From Siphonodentalium dalli (lineage: Eukaryota > Mollusca > Scaphopoda > Gadilida > Siphonodentaliidae): a stretch of DNA of 64,000 nt. The position numbers were made by a program, and so were the translations under genes. Within the stretch, counting starts at the first letter, position 1. Every line of letters begins with the position of its first letter. The DNA lies in the NCBI GenBank assembly GCA_032622095.1, contig CP136061.1, positions 94,237,345 to 94,301,344 on the forward strand, read 5' to 3'. Of this stretch, positions 1 through 7,857 are shown in pieces. The notes under the pieces were generated by a model. It did no database searches, was not told where the DNA came from, and saw nothing but the letters and a program-made list of their open reading frames with translations.

Positions 1-176
1 GTTATATTTTTCCACTGCGAAATGGCTATAACTTTACCGACACAGCACATGACGTTAGCCAGCAGTAAAGTTGGAAAACAAAATAGTATTTGATACATCT
101 TTTGTCGGAAATAATATTTGGTGCAGCGTTTAATTTGTCATCTGAATTCTACAAATAAATCACCATTCAAAGACCC

Positions 177-184
177 ACGATATG
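177..184. repeat. Target-site duplication, left (ACGATATG)
   Basis: Exact 8-bp match to 439-446, directly abutting the double-hairpin MITE. It is conserved in every copy of the array, so the insertion predates amplification of the unit. Confidence 0.85.
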
Positions 185-438
185 CAAGCCTTGAAATAGG
201 GTGTCTGTCATTTGCAGAATGAGGTCCCCAGAGGTTGAATTTAGTGATGCTACCCCGCATAGCGGGCTAGCATCACCAAATTCACCCTCTGGGAACCTCA
301 TTCTGCTGAGGTGTAAGCAGAATGAGGTCCCCAGAGGGTGAATTTGGTGATGCTAGCCCGCTATGCGGGGTAGCATCACTAAATTCACCCTCTGGGGACC
401 TCATTCTGCAAATGACAGACACACTATTTCAAGGCTTG
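185..438. mobile_element. Double-hairpin foldback MITE with 8-bp target duplication (hAT-like by duplication length)
   Basis: The 254-bp element begins CAAGCCTTGAAATAG and ends with its inverted complement, with one mismatch in the outer ~25 bp. It is flanked by the exact 8-bp direct repeat ACGATATG at 177-184 and 439-446. Inside are two ~93-bp hairpins, 214-306 and 317-409, each palindromic around a GCATAGCGGG/CCCGCTATGC core and inverted copies of each other. The whole could fold as one long stem or two. There is no coding capacity. Eight-bp duplications are typical of hAT transposons, so it may be a hAT-mobilised non-autonomous element; the family is inferred from duplication size only. 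Other copies: 8042-8295, 15899-16152, 23756-24009, 31611-31864, 39468-39721, 47491-47745, 55371-55624. Confidence 0.85.
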
Positions 439-446
439 ACGATATG
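439..446. repeat. Target-site duplication, right (ACGATATG)
   Basis: Partner of 177-184; the pair defines the ends of the 254-bp element. Confidence 0.85.
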
Positions 447-589
447 TTTTAACTTAATGTGTGGCACATGGAAAGATATCAATTCTAAACTGACTGACTG
501 ATATATAAGATACTATATATCTACAACGTTTGAAGATAAGCGGTATTATAATGGGTGTAAATACAATAGGAACATGACAATTTTCTCGC

Positions 590-1000
590 CCAATCTGATA
601 GAACAAGACCCACATGTCCTGCTAATTTGATAGAACACGACTCAGTTTGGCTTGATATGAACATGATATGATTCCTTCCTCTATTTGATAGAACACAACA
701 CAGTATCGATCTATATGAACACAGCCCATACACAGGTTCCCAGAACAAAAATTTACCCACCCCCATTAATACTTATCTACATGTATATATAGAATTAAAT
801 ATTATTGGGGTGTGGTAAGTTTTTGTTCAGGGTACCTGTGAGCCCAGATTCCTTGTTGTGTTTGATAGAACACGACACAGTATGGATTGATATGAACATG
901 CATGCTATGATTCCTTGCTGTGTTTGATAGAACACGACACAGTATGGATTGATATGAACATGCATGATATGATTCCTTGCTCTGTTTGCTAGAAGTAATA
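590..1000. repeat. 62-bp minisatellite (GATTCCTTG...GATAGAACACGACACAG)
   Basis: Two near-identical 62-bp units lie at 847-908 and 909-970, followed by a partial unit from 971. Diverged relatives with the GATAGAACAC core occur on the left at about 598, 635 and 689, in the same orientation. An inverted repeat (731-840) interrupts the series. The reading frames here are open only because the repeat lacks stops in some frames. Copy 8 of the array has three full units instead of two (56033-56218). Confidence 0.85.
731..840. repeat. Inverted repeat inside the 62-bp minisatellite
   Basis: The arm 731-769 (CACAGGTTCCCAGAACAAAA...) is complementary, with several mismatches, to 803-840 (...TTTTTGTTCAGGGTACCTGTG). 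The spacer is ~33 bp of AT-rich sequence including TACATGTATATATA. No target duplication was found. It could be a decayed foldback element that landed in the minisatellite. Confidence 0.7.
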
Positions 1001-1224
1001 ACACGATGAGTACGATGAGAAAACATAAGGCGAAAACATAAGGCAAGTATCCTATGGGGAGATGATCAGTTTCAAAATGATTTTTATAGAGAGCGTTGAT
1101 AGTGTTTATCTGATATCTCTATATAATTTAAAAGTGATGTTGAACACTCCACTGTGGTGATATCGAATGGGAACAAATGTACCTAGTATTATGTCAGTAT
1201 ATGTTTTGTGTTGTATACAATACT

Positions 1225-1252
1225 ACACACACACACACACATATATATATAT
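1225..1252. repeat. (CA)n-(TA)n microsatellite
   Basis: An alternating CA run is followed by an alternating AT run. It directly precedes the proposed 5' end of Helitron-like element 1 and is present in copies 1-7. Confidence 0.9.
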
Positions 1253-1970
1253 CTATTATATATTTTGGAAGATCTGTGTGTCTGTGTGTGTGTGTGTGTG
1301 TGTGATCGCGATGGACTCGAAAACGACCGACCCGATTTCGATGAAACTTGGTATGTGGGGGTATTTTCTGTCGGGAAGTGGCATAGGCCTATTCATTTTC
1401 AGATCCGAGCTCAACTTTTCACGTGCCGAGGTCAAATCTGTTTTTACGCCGTTTTGCGCTAATATATTTCAGTTCGGTGCTCACAAATCGATTCTATATA
1501 GCGCGAATAATAAATTGCCAGTCATATAATTTGCACGGTTAGAATCTGTGGCGCTTCATCTTTCCAATGATGTATCACACGCCTGTGTACGTTTAAAGTT
1601 TCTACCTTAATTATCGGGAAGAACGCAGGACCATGCTTCGCTCATCGAAAAACATTGCGTAAATATATTACGCCATCAACAGATCGTGACGTGATCGCGT
1701 TAACTCTTAACCGGCCGATGTCGCGTTAACTCATCACCGGCCGAGGTATCCGCAAATGACATTGGGCTATATATCTGGGAAACGGGTGGAGCTATCGACT
1801 TGAAATTTGGTATGTGAATGTATCTTGCCCCGGATACGAATTTTATCGGGTCGCCGAGCCCGTGCGACGCCAGCTTCGCGCATGCGCAGACCAGATCTCG
1901 GAAACGGGTGGAGCTATCGACTTGAAATTTGGTTTTTGAATAGCCCGGACGAAGTCGGGTCACCTTCTAG
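1252..1970 (+). mobile_element. Helitron-like non-autonomous element 1
   Basis: The right end has the hallmarks of a Helitron 3' terminus: a short GC-rich hairpin, CCCGGACGAAGTCGGG (1944-1959; stem CCCGAC/GTCGGG with one bulged G), then CTAG at 1967-1970, followed by T. The proposed left end is TC at 1252-1253 after A1251, giving the expected A|TC...CTAG|T insertion pattern without target duplication. A GT-rich tract follows (1274-1304), then ~400 bp shared with element 2. A 39-bp motif (GAAACGGGTGGAGCTATCGA...) occurs twice, 122 bp apart (about 1773 and 1895). There is no Rep/helicase coding capacity, so it would depend on an autonomous partner. The 3' end is fairly secure; the 5' end is inferred. 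Copies 2-7 hold the same element. Confidence 0.65.
1944..1970 (+). other. Helitron-like 3' terminus: hairpin plus CTAG
   Basis: An imperfect hairpin with a GAA loop, seven intervening bases, then CTAG. The same 3' end, including CACCTTCTAGTA, recurs at 4996-5022. Two copies of one terminus at the ends of two related elements is the best evidence for a common family. Confidence 0.7.
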
Positions 1971-2060
1971 TATTATATATTTTGGAAGATATGTGTGTGT
2001 GTCTGAGTTAACAATCGCCTACAATGGGGCTTACATTCCAGACTTTAAACCTTCTAATCG
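1971..2060. repeat. Second copy of the element-1 5' sequence (tandem Helitron-like remnant)
   Basis: Immediately after the CTAG, positions 1971-1990 repeat exactly the 20 bases at 1254-1273 (TATTATATATTTTGGAAGAT), followed again by a GT-rich tract. Either a second element once started here, or element 1 inserted next to a related copy. Tandem Helitrons at 3' ends are known; which case applies here is an inference. Confidence 0.55.
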
Positions 2061-2094
2061 GGCTCGAGCCCGTTTGTCCCGCGAGCCCGATTGT
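2056..2094. repeat. GC-rich palindrome cluster
   Basis: A perfect 14-bp palindrome, CGGGCTCGAGCCCG (2059-2072), sits in a longer inverted arrangement, AATCGGGCTCG...CGAGCCCGATT. A related GAGCCCGTTTGG recurs at about 2158. No function is apparent. The 121-codon frame across it is a by-product. Confidence 0.7.
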
Positions 2095-2879
2095 AAACAG
2101 CGTACAAACGGGTTCGCGAGAGCTCAAATTATAGATAGAAAACGAAAAGTCCAGTTGAGCCCGTTTGGATAACTCGTCTGGTTTTTAACATTTTTGGTAT
2201 GTGATCCTATCAACTATTGTGTATCCGAGATCCTAATTGTGCCAATAGAAACAAAACTTTCATATGTAGAATATGGCAGGTTTCGGCGTAAGTTGTATAG
2301 TTCACCGGGTCGGGTATGTATGACACGGACAAAACACATTGTATTCAATAAACAGCTCCGTTAACATGCGCATCTCCAAATCGCGATTTTACCCACAATT
2401 TCACTCAACTCCTATGTTATTCTCTATGGAGGTCTAGTTTAAGTTTATATCGTAGTCCCATTTGTCTGTTCGTCAGATACAGACTAAAGTATTGTAGGAG
2501 CCTCCTTGATACCGGTATATTTATCAATGACAGCTATACGAGGCCTCTGGATATTGACATAAGCGCGTACATCGCAACACATATCTAGCAAAATAGCCCC
2601 TTAAGTGAGATGTCTTTCAACTAAGGTCAAGGTTATTTTAGGGTCAAGGTCATGTAAACCCCCCACATCAACTTGACAACAAATTTGGTTGAGGTCGGAT
2701 CTTGACTGCTCCCGCGATGTCGACCCATGTTAAGATGGACATATAATCGAATTACCTCGCTGACGCCAACCGTGACAAAACATTTCAATAAAAACCCTGC
2801 GATCCTATGTTGAATCAGATTAGCAAGCAGCCGGCTAATTGCGTTCGCGCGATGCAAAACCTGGAAGCTCGTCGCCTTA

Positions 2880-3050
2880 TTAGGGTAGATTGGTTCAATC
2901 AGTTATCTCGAGCGAAATGATATGCCGCTGAAATTTCTGCGCGGCCAATTCTTTGCGAGACGGGAATCTATTGAATCTGCGTCAGCCTAACAGGGGCATA
3001 TTCGTTAAGCAATTTATCTGGAGGGAAATTAAATGCAGCTAAAAGGCAGG
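2880..3050. repeat. Diverged twofold repeat
   Basis: The segment around 2890-2940 (TTATCTCGAGCGAAATGATATGCCGC) and that around 3000-3045 (TTATCTGGAGGGAAATTAAATGCAGC) align with mismatches. This suggests an old internal duplication of ~110 bp, probably part of an ancient repeat family. No ends or target duplications could be placed. Confidence 0.5.
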
Positions 3051-3298
3051 CTCGTTATTACAAAACGCCATAACTAAAGACCGGCATAAAGCACGCTATC
3101 GTGCTATGCATCGTTGGAAAGGGCACACCCTGGGCTATTTAACTGGGTTAATTTGATTGTGAAGTAGGCGCGTTTGCGTTGTGTTATTTTCGCATATATC
3201 TTTTGCGAAAACGGTTATCATTATTTATATGTATGATAATTCACACAATGCCTACATACCATGCACGCAGACTCATTTGACTGCTGAACTAATTACGA

Positions 3299-4031
3299 AC
3301 AATTGCACTCAAGTGCAATCGCGCTTTGCTCAAGTCAAATTGCGCTAAAATTAAGCAAAATTGCGCTGTGCATACGCGATCCAGCGAGATCACTGTAACC
3401 AACGAACGAGTACCAGCGTAGTTTCGGCGGTCAAATGCACACGCTTGGACTATTGCGCTGAGGGACAAAATTGCACAGTGGTCACGATTGCGCTGCATTG
3501 CACTGAAGCGCAATTGCACTGAGGTGCGACGACATTGCGCTGCACTGAAGCGCAATTGCGCTGTGGTGCGGCGATATTGCGCTGCACTCAAGCGCAAATG
3601 CACTGCGGTGCTGCGAAATTGCGCTGCACGCAAGCGCAATTGCACTGTGGTTCGGCTACATTGCACCACACTCAAGCGCAATTGCACTGTGGTTCGGCTA
3701 CATTGCACCACGCTCAAGCGCAATTGCACTGTTGTTCGGCTACATTGCACCACGCTCAAGCGCAATTGCACTGTGGTGCGCTGCACTGAAGCGAAATTGC
3801 GCTGTGTTGGTGCGAAATTGCGCTTCACTCAAGCGCAATTGCACTGCGGTGCGGCAAAATTGCGCTTCACTCAAGCGTAATTGTACTGCGGTTCGGCTAC
3901 ATTGCACCACGCTCAAGCGCAATTGCACTGTGGTTCGGCTACATTGCACCACGCTCAAGCGCAATTGCACTGCGGTGCGGCGACTTTGCGCTGAACTGAA
4001 GCGCAATTGGACTGCGGTGCACATAAGCGCG
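3299..4031. repeat. 42-bp-type minisatellite with inverted GCGCAATTGC core
   Basis: About 730 bp of alternating AGCGCAATTGCACTG and ATTGCGCT/ATTGCACC motifs, with a clear 42-bp unit in 3640-3770 and 3890-3990 (CGCAATTGCACTGTGGTTCGGCTACATTG-type). The period is a multiple of three, so frames of 90-179 codons stay open on both strands, encoding repeats such as KRNCTVVRLHCTTL on one strand and RTTVQLRLSVVQCS on the other. I do not regard these as genes. Other copies: 11156-11888, 19013-19745, 26870-27602, 34725-35457, 42704-43410 and 50606-51312; the last two are 26 bp shorter. Confidence 0.9.
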
Positions 4032-4274
4032 ATGCCATTTATTTACATATGACTTTCCCATTTGTCATACACATGTGTCACACCTGAGCCCAGTTATGAT
4101 TATAAAAACACAAAGTTAAATGACTGACTTACTGGTTTTATTTTTGCCTGAAAACGCTTCAGTTGTCCTTCCGTGTCTACTTCCGAATTTTCTAGGTGGT
4201 AGGAACAGCGGAAAGGGTAGAACCCGGTTGTAGGTTTGACGCAAAAGACCCCAATTGACACACGGTGTTAGACT

Positions 4275-5022
4275 GCGTGTGTGTGTGTGTGTGATCGCGA
4301 TGAACTCGAAAACGGCCTGGCCGATTTCGATGAAACTTGGTATGTGGGGGTATTTTCGGCCAGGAAGTGGCATAGGCCTATTGATTTTCAGATCCGAGGT
4401 CAACTTTTCACGTGCCGAGGTCAAATCTGTTTTTACGCTGTGTTACGGGACTTTCATTTGAGTTCGGTGCTTACAAATCGATTCGAAACAGCGCGAATAA
4501 TAAAATGCCAGTCATAATAATGACACTGTGAGAATCTTTCGTGTTTCCTCTTTCCAACGATATATAATGCGTATGTATCCGTTTTAGTTATCTGCCTCAA
4601 TTATCAAGAAGAAGTGGTACTATCTTCCATCAGGATAAAAACAATGCGTAACTTCTATGACGTCGTTGGAGGTCATAACGTTAGATCACGTTAACGCTTA
4701 ACCGGCCGATGCATTTGACTGTTTCAGACGTCTTGGCGATATCTCGGGCACCGATGGTAATTTATCTTTACGTTGACACTTGATAATTAATGAGCGTGTG
4801 TATATGAGGCGCGTTTATATACTTGATCGGGTTAAACTGGCGGATTTTTACGGACGAAATTTGATGCATAGGGTATCTTGGTATCCGCTGGGCCGATTTC
4901 CCGGTATCCGCTGGGCCGATTTCCACCATTTTTTGTGTGTTGGTGTTTGACCCCACCTGACATTGACCTTCAAAATGGTCAATTCAAGGTCAAAGCCCGG
5001 ACGAAGTCGGGTCACCTTCTAG
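4275..5022 (+). mobile_element. Helitron-like non-autonomous element 2
   Basis: From the GT tract (4276-4293) on, it matches element 1 with point differences: GATCGCGATGAACTCGAAAAC, a GGCATAGGCCTATT block, and the later CTTAACCGGCCGATG block. It ends with the same hairpin (4996-5011) and CTAG (5019-5022), followed by T. A 21-bp sequence with GTATCCGCTGGGCCGATTTC occurs twice in tandem at about 4879-4923. The inner part near the 3' end (GACCTTCAAAATGGTCAATTC) differs from element 1. It has no coding capacity. The 5' end is not defined; TC could lie anywhere near 4255-4275. Confidence 0.6.
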
Positions 5023-5235
5023 TATATATATAAATTGAATAAATTATTATATTAAAAAAAAACAAAAAAATTAAATTGTGCTTTATTTAGTTTGTCACTT
5101 CTTCAACCTTTGCGATGCTTGGATTGAAAATAAATTCTTACTGGAGATGGGTAATTGTAATTTAATTGACTGAAATTAATAACTTTTTCTCAAGTAATTC
5201 TATTAATTTCCAAAATTGTCATGACTGTCATTTAA

Positions 5236-5582
5236 AGGTACTCAATCCGACCAGACGCTCCTAAATTAGTATTCCTTTGGCTTCGGGGGTAAAAAAATGT
5301 TTGATTCGAGCCGAGGAACCCACCCATCAAAGCTCAGAGTGATCAGGTATAGTTTTTTTGAAGTTTGTTAAGATGGATAACTCTAAAATCACTCTATACA
5401 TCTTCATCCGCAATTTGTCCGTTTGACCACGTGTTTTCTGGGCCACATCTCGAGAAATTAACAAACTTCGAAAATCGATATTTGATCACACTAAGCTTTG
5501 ATGGGTGACTCGAATCAAATATTTGTTACCCCCGAAGCCAAAGAAATAGTAATTTAGGAGCGTCTGATCGGATTGAGTACCT
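5236..5582. mobile_element. TTAA-flanked foldback MITE, family 1 (complete)
   Basis: It begins AGGTACTCAATCCGA and ends with the inverted complement TCGGATTGAGTACCT, and is flanked by TTAA at 5232-5235 and 5583-5586. Much of the 347 bp is one imperfect palindrome: the motifs GCTCCTAAATTA, ATTCGAGCC and AACTTC occur in both arms. It encodes nothing. TTAA targets are typical of piggyBac-class transposition, although these ends do not start with the usual CCC. The related complete copy at 57881-58333 has the same ends and TTAA flanks, which supports the boundaries. Present in copies 1-7. Confidence 0.8.
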
Positions 5583-5989
5583 TTAAATATATGTGACACT
5601 CAATTATTAAAAATAGATGTTATATTTTATAAACATCACCACGCCATGGGAAAATATCCACATTTATCAATGTTCATTGCCTATTTGTGAATGAAAAAAA
5701 GTAAATTAATGTCATGTCTCGATCGTTAGACAGCTTAATAATTTTACTAATCGGCAATGTCAAGTACCTCTTGTTCGCATGTTGTTCAGTTGTACTGACA
5801 TACAATCAACCAATGCCGTTGTAACTCGATCACCGCCGTTGGACATCGATCCGCACCGACGTAATTGCTTCCCCGCCGTTACTTGATACATAGTGTGAGG
5901 TGTTGAACTGATGGAGTATTATCTCTATTATAGTATACAGGCGAAGCCAGAGTAGAGATTCATGACATGATAGTGAACAACAACTGTTT

Positions 5990-6070
5990 ATAAATACAGT
6001 TTTAATATAACGGTACTCATTTAACATGGAATATACAGCTTTAATACAATGGTACTCATTCAACATGTAG
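5990..6070. repeat. Diverged ~39-bp direct duplication
   Basis: ATACAG(T/C)TTTAATA(T)AA(C/T)GGTACTCATT(T/C)AACATG occurs twice in a row (about 5994 and 6032). It is a short tandem repeat with no other identifiable content. Confidence 0.65.
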
Positions 6071-6322
6071 TATAGAGTTTTATAATAAAATCAGTTATTC
6101 CATAACAGAAAATCTCACCTCACAAACAGTCGTTAACAAAACGTGGGCAACAATATAGTGAAACAATATAATGTACGAAAGAGCAGTATGGACATCCGAA
6201 ACACCACCGCACCCCCAAATATATAAACACAAACTCGTTGTAAAGATTCGCAAGTCGTTATAACTACTTCCAATAACTCGTTATAACGACTTACAACTCT
6301 TTACCCAACAGAAGAGCCCTGT

Positions 6323-6391
6323 GCCAATGCATTCTCTTATATATGCGAGTCGACCATAGGTCGCCTCGCATATATAAGAGAATGCATTGGC
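6323..6391. repeat. 69-bp hairpin, element A left
   Basis: The stem is built of GCCAATGCATTCTCTTATAT and its complement, with a small asymmetric centre GTCGACCATAGGTCGCC. Its inverted partner is 6470-6538. Confidence 0.9.
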
Positions 6392-6469
6392 TTAACACAT
6401 TAAAAATTATAAAATTGTTAAAGAATGTAAGAAAAAATGGTAAAAAGTGTTAATTTTTTTTTTTTTTAG

Positions 6470-6538
6470 GCCAATGCATTCTCTTATATATGCGAGGCGA
6501 CCTATGGTCGACTCGCATATATAAGAGAATGCATTGGC
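6470..6538. repeat. 69-bp hairpin, element A right
   Basis: Inverted copy of 6323-6391. It is preceded by a poly-T tract whose length varies between array copies (two T shorter in copy 4). Confidence 0.9.
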
Positions 6539-7208
6539 ACAGGGCATAACTGTAACTATCACAATGTGGTCAAGGAGCCGGTTCCAATGATATCCATATT
6601 TGTATGGTTCTATTGAGACATACCCAAGATAATTTAGGCTGTTGAAGCTTTATTTGGCCGGTTTTGGCCGGTTTGTTGGGTAAAGGGTTAAAATAATTAC
6701 AAGTCGTTATAATGACTTGTTTTTATTTATACAAGTCGTTATAACGGCTTTCGACAACTCGTTATAACGTACGGCTCGCAATTCGTTACAAGTCGTTATA
6801 ATGATTTGCTGGACTGTTATTAAGTCATTATAACGAGTTGTATATTTGGGGGAGCGGTGGTGTTTCAGATGGCTCCAATGCGCTTTCGTAATAATGTCAA
6901 AGAATATTGATAGAGAATGGTGACAGAACATGGAATCTGTCGGCGGAGTCAGATTATTCAAGGCAAAAATGAACCGCCCTTAACCGCTTCGTTGCTATGA
7001 CATATGTAACTATTACACATTTCAAGTCAAACTATTACAAACATAAACGTGCACATCATGTGGTATATGGTCTGCAATACCCAATGAACTATACATCAAG
7101 CAGCTGCCATCATTCGTAATGTTGATTTAGAGATTAGTGTCTCATTAACAGTATATCTTGACATTTTAAACAGTGTATGGTCTTCCCGGAATATGTATGC
7201 CTTGGAGT

Positions 7209-7378
7209 TTTGACCACGTGTTTTCTGGGCCACATATCGAGAAGTTAACAAACTTCAAAAATCGATATCTGATCACTCTGAGCTTTGAAGTGTAGGTTCC
7301 TCGACTCGAATCAAATATTTGTTACCCCAGACGCCAACGAAATAGTAATTTAGGAGCGTCCGATCGGATTGAGTACCT
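7209..7378. mobile_element. TTAA-flanked foldback MITE, family 1 (right-half fragment)
   Basis: It matches the right half of 5236-5582 from TTTGACCACGTGTTTTCTGG to the terminal GGATTGAGTACCT, with TTAA at 7379-7382. In copies 1-5 the left part is missing. In copies 6 and 7 the fragment is 71 bp longer and keeps a palindrome (46585-46633, 54486-54534). Its right TTAA is also the left TTAA of piggyBac-like element B. Confidence 0.75.
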
Positions 7379-7537
7379 TTAACCCTTTACTAGTACCCAA
7401 CAAAGCGGCCAAAAACGCCCAAATAAAGCTTCAACAATCTAAAATATCTTCGGTCTGTCTCAATAGAACCATACAAATATGGATATCATTGGAACCGGTT
7501 CATTGACCACATTGTGATGGTTACAGTTATCCCCTGT

Positions 7538-7606
7538 GCCAATGCATTCTCTTATATATGCGAGTCGACCATAGGTCGCATCGCATATATAAGAGAATGC
7601 ATTGGC
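7538..7606. repeat. 69-bp hairpin, element B left
   Basis: Same hairpin as 6323-6391, with GTCGCATCGC instead of GTCGCCTCGC in the right arm near the centre. Confidence 0.9.
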
Positions 7607-7739
7607 CTAACACTTTTTACCATTTTTTCTTACTAGTACATTCTTTAACAATTTTATAATTTTTTCTTACATTTTTTAACAATTTTTATAATATATTTCT
7701 ACATTCTTTGACAATTTTATCATTTTTAATATGTGTTAA

Positions 7740-7808
7740 GCCAATGCATTCTCTTATATATGCGAGGCGACCTATGTTCGACTCGCATATATAAGAGAAT
7801 GCATTGGC
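7740..7808. repeat. 69-bp hairpin, element B right
   Basis: Inverted partner of 7538-7606; the centre reads CCTATGTTCGAC rather than CCTATGGTCGAC. Confidence 0.9.
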
Positions 7809-7857
7809 ACAGGGCCGTTCTGTTGGATAAAGGGTTAAGGGTTTTCGCCACATTCTC

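Larger units (their letters stand above)
6297..6687. mobile_element. piggyBac-like MITE, copy A (two hairpins)
   Basis: The right end is TTGTTGGGTAAAGGG|TTAA (TTAA at 6688-6691). The left end is a decayed version, CTCTTTACCCAACAGA, whose TTAA is mutated. Two 69-bp near-perfect hairpins, 6323-6391 and 6470-6538, each run GCCAATGCATTCTC...GAGAATGCATTGGC and are inverted relative to each other around an AT-rich spacer. Ends of TTAA-CCCTTTA type resemble piggyBac termini (TTAA target, CCC start). It encodes nothing. It is in opposite orientation to copy B. Other copies: 14154-14544, 22011-22401, 29868-30256, 37723-38113, 45678-46069, 53580-53970. Confidence 0.75.
6193..6871. mobile_element. Foldback element with CAAGTCGTTATAACGACTTG-type subrepeats, interrupted by a piggyBac-like MITE
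   Basis: The outer inverted repeats read CATCCGAAACACCACCGC at the left (from 6193) and GCGGTGGTGTTTCAGATG at the right (to 6871), continuing with CCCCCAAATATA. Inside, both halves carry many copies of a self-complementary motif, (A)CAAGTCGTTATAACGACTTG(T) and variants. The piggyBac-like element A (6297-6687) sits between the halves and would have inserted later. No target duplication could be recognised, so the superfamily is unknown. Copies 6 and 7 differ by a 3-bp deletion (GTTATTAAG to GTTAAG). Confidence 0.65.
7383..7834. mobile_element. piggyBac-like MITE, copy B (two hairpins, complete ends)
   Basis: This 452-bp element starts CCCTTTACTAGTACCCAACA and ends TCTGTTGGATAAAGGG. It is flanked by TTAA at 7379-7382 and 7835-7838. 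The hairpins 7538-7606 and 7740-7808 match those of copy A. The spacer is the reverse complement of A's spacer, lengthened by extra repeats of TTTAACAATTTTATAA type. No transposase is encoded. The element is inferred to be mobilised in trans by a piggyBac-class transposase. Other copies: 15240-15691, 23097-23548, 30952-31403, 38809-39260, 46832-47283, 54733-55182. Confidence 0.82.
1..7857. repeat. Macrosatellite copy 1 (reference copy for the sub-features)
   Basis: This 7,857-bp unit is the reference for the internal map. Add 7857 for copy 2, 15714 for copy 3, 23571 for copy 4 (23569 after the poly-T near unit position 6460) and 31426 for copy 5. For copy 6 add 39283 up to unit position about 1810 and 39405 from there to about 3513, after which small indels accumulate. 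For copy 7 add 47306 up to about 370 and 47307 from there to about 3513. Unit stretches 1-176, 1041-1224, 2200-2880, 3050-3298, 4032-4262, 5023-5231, 5587-5990 and 6872-7208 hold no gene or element I can name. Confidence 0.95.

Noticed and set aside
197-420. CRISPR-like or terminator-like repeats
   Set aside because: The hairpins form one transposon-like element with terminal repeats and target duplication; there are no regular spacers and the DNA is eukaryotic.
1167-1529. 120-codon frame with DSKTTDPISMKLGMWGYF
   Set aside because: It runs through CA, TA and GT microsatellites into Helitron-like element 1. The same DNA is open in a second frame, and the related element 2 keeps both frames equally, so nothing favours a protein.
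1807-2172. 121-codon frame across element 1 and the GC-rich palindrome
   Set aside because: It crosses the Helitron-like 3' end and an unrelated palindrome. No domain was recognised.
3289-3828. 179-codon minus-strand frame and the 84-130-codon plus-strand frames over the same DNA
   Set aside because: All lie in a minisatellite whose period is a multiple of three. Several frames on both strands are open at once, and the peptide is a simple repeat.
6318-7816. Four 69-bp hairpins as possible microRNA or structural RNA genes
   Set aside because: They are parts of TTAA-flanked MITEs. Near-perfect long stems arise from the element's palindromic build. Expression would be needed to claim an RNA gene.
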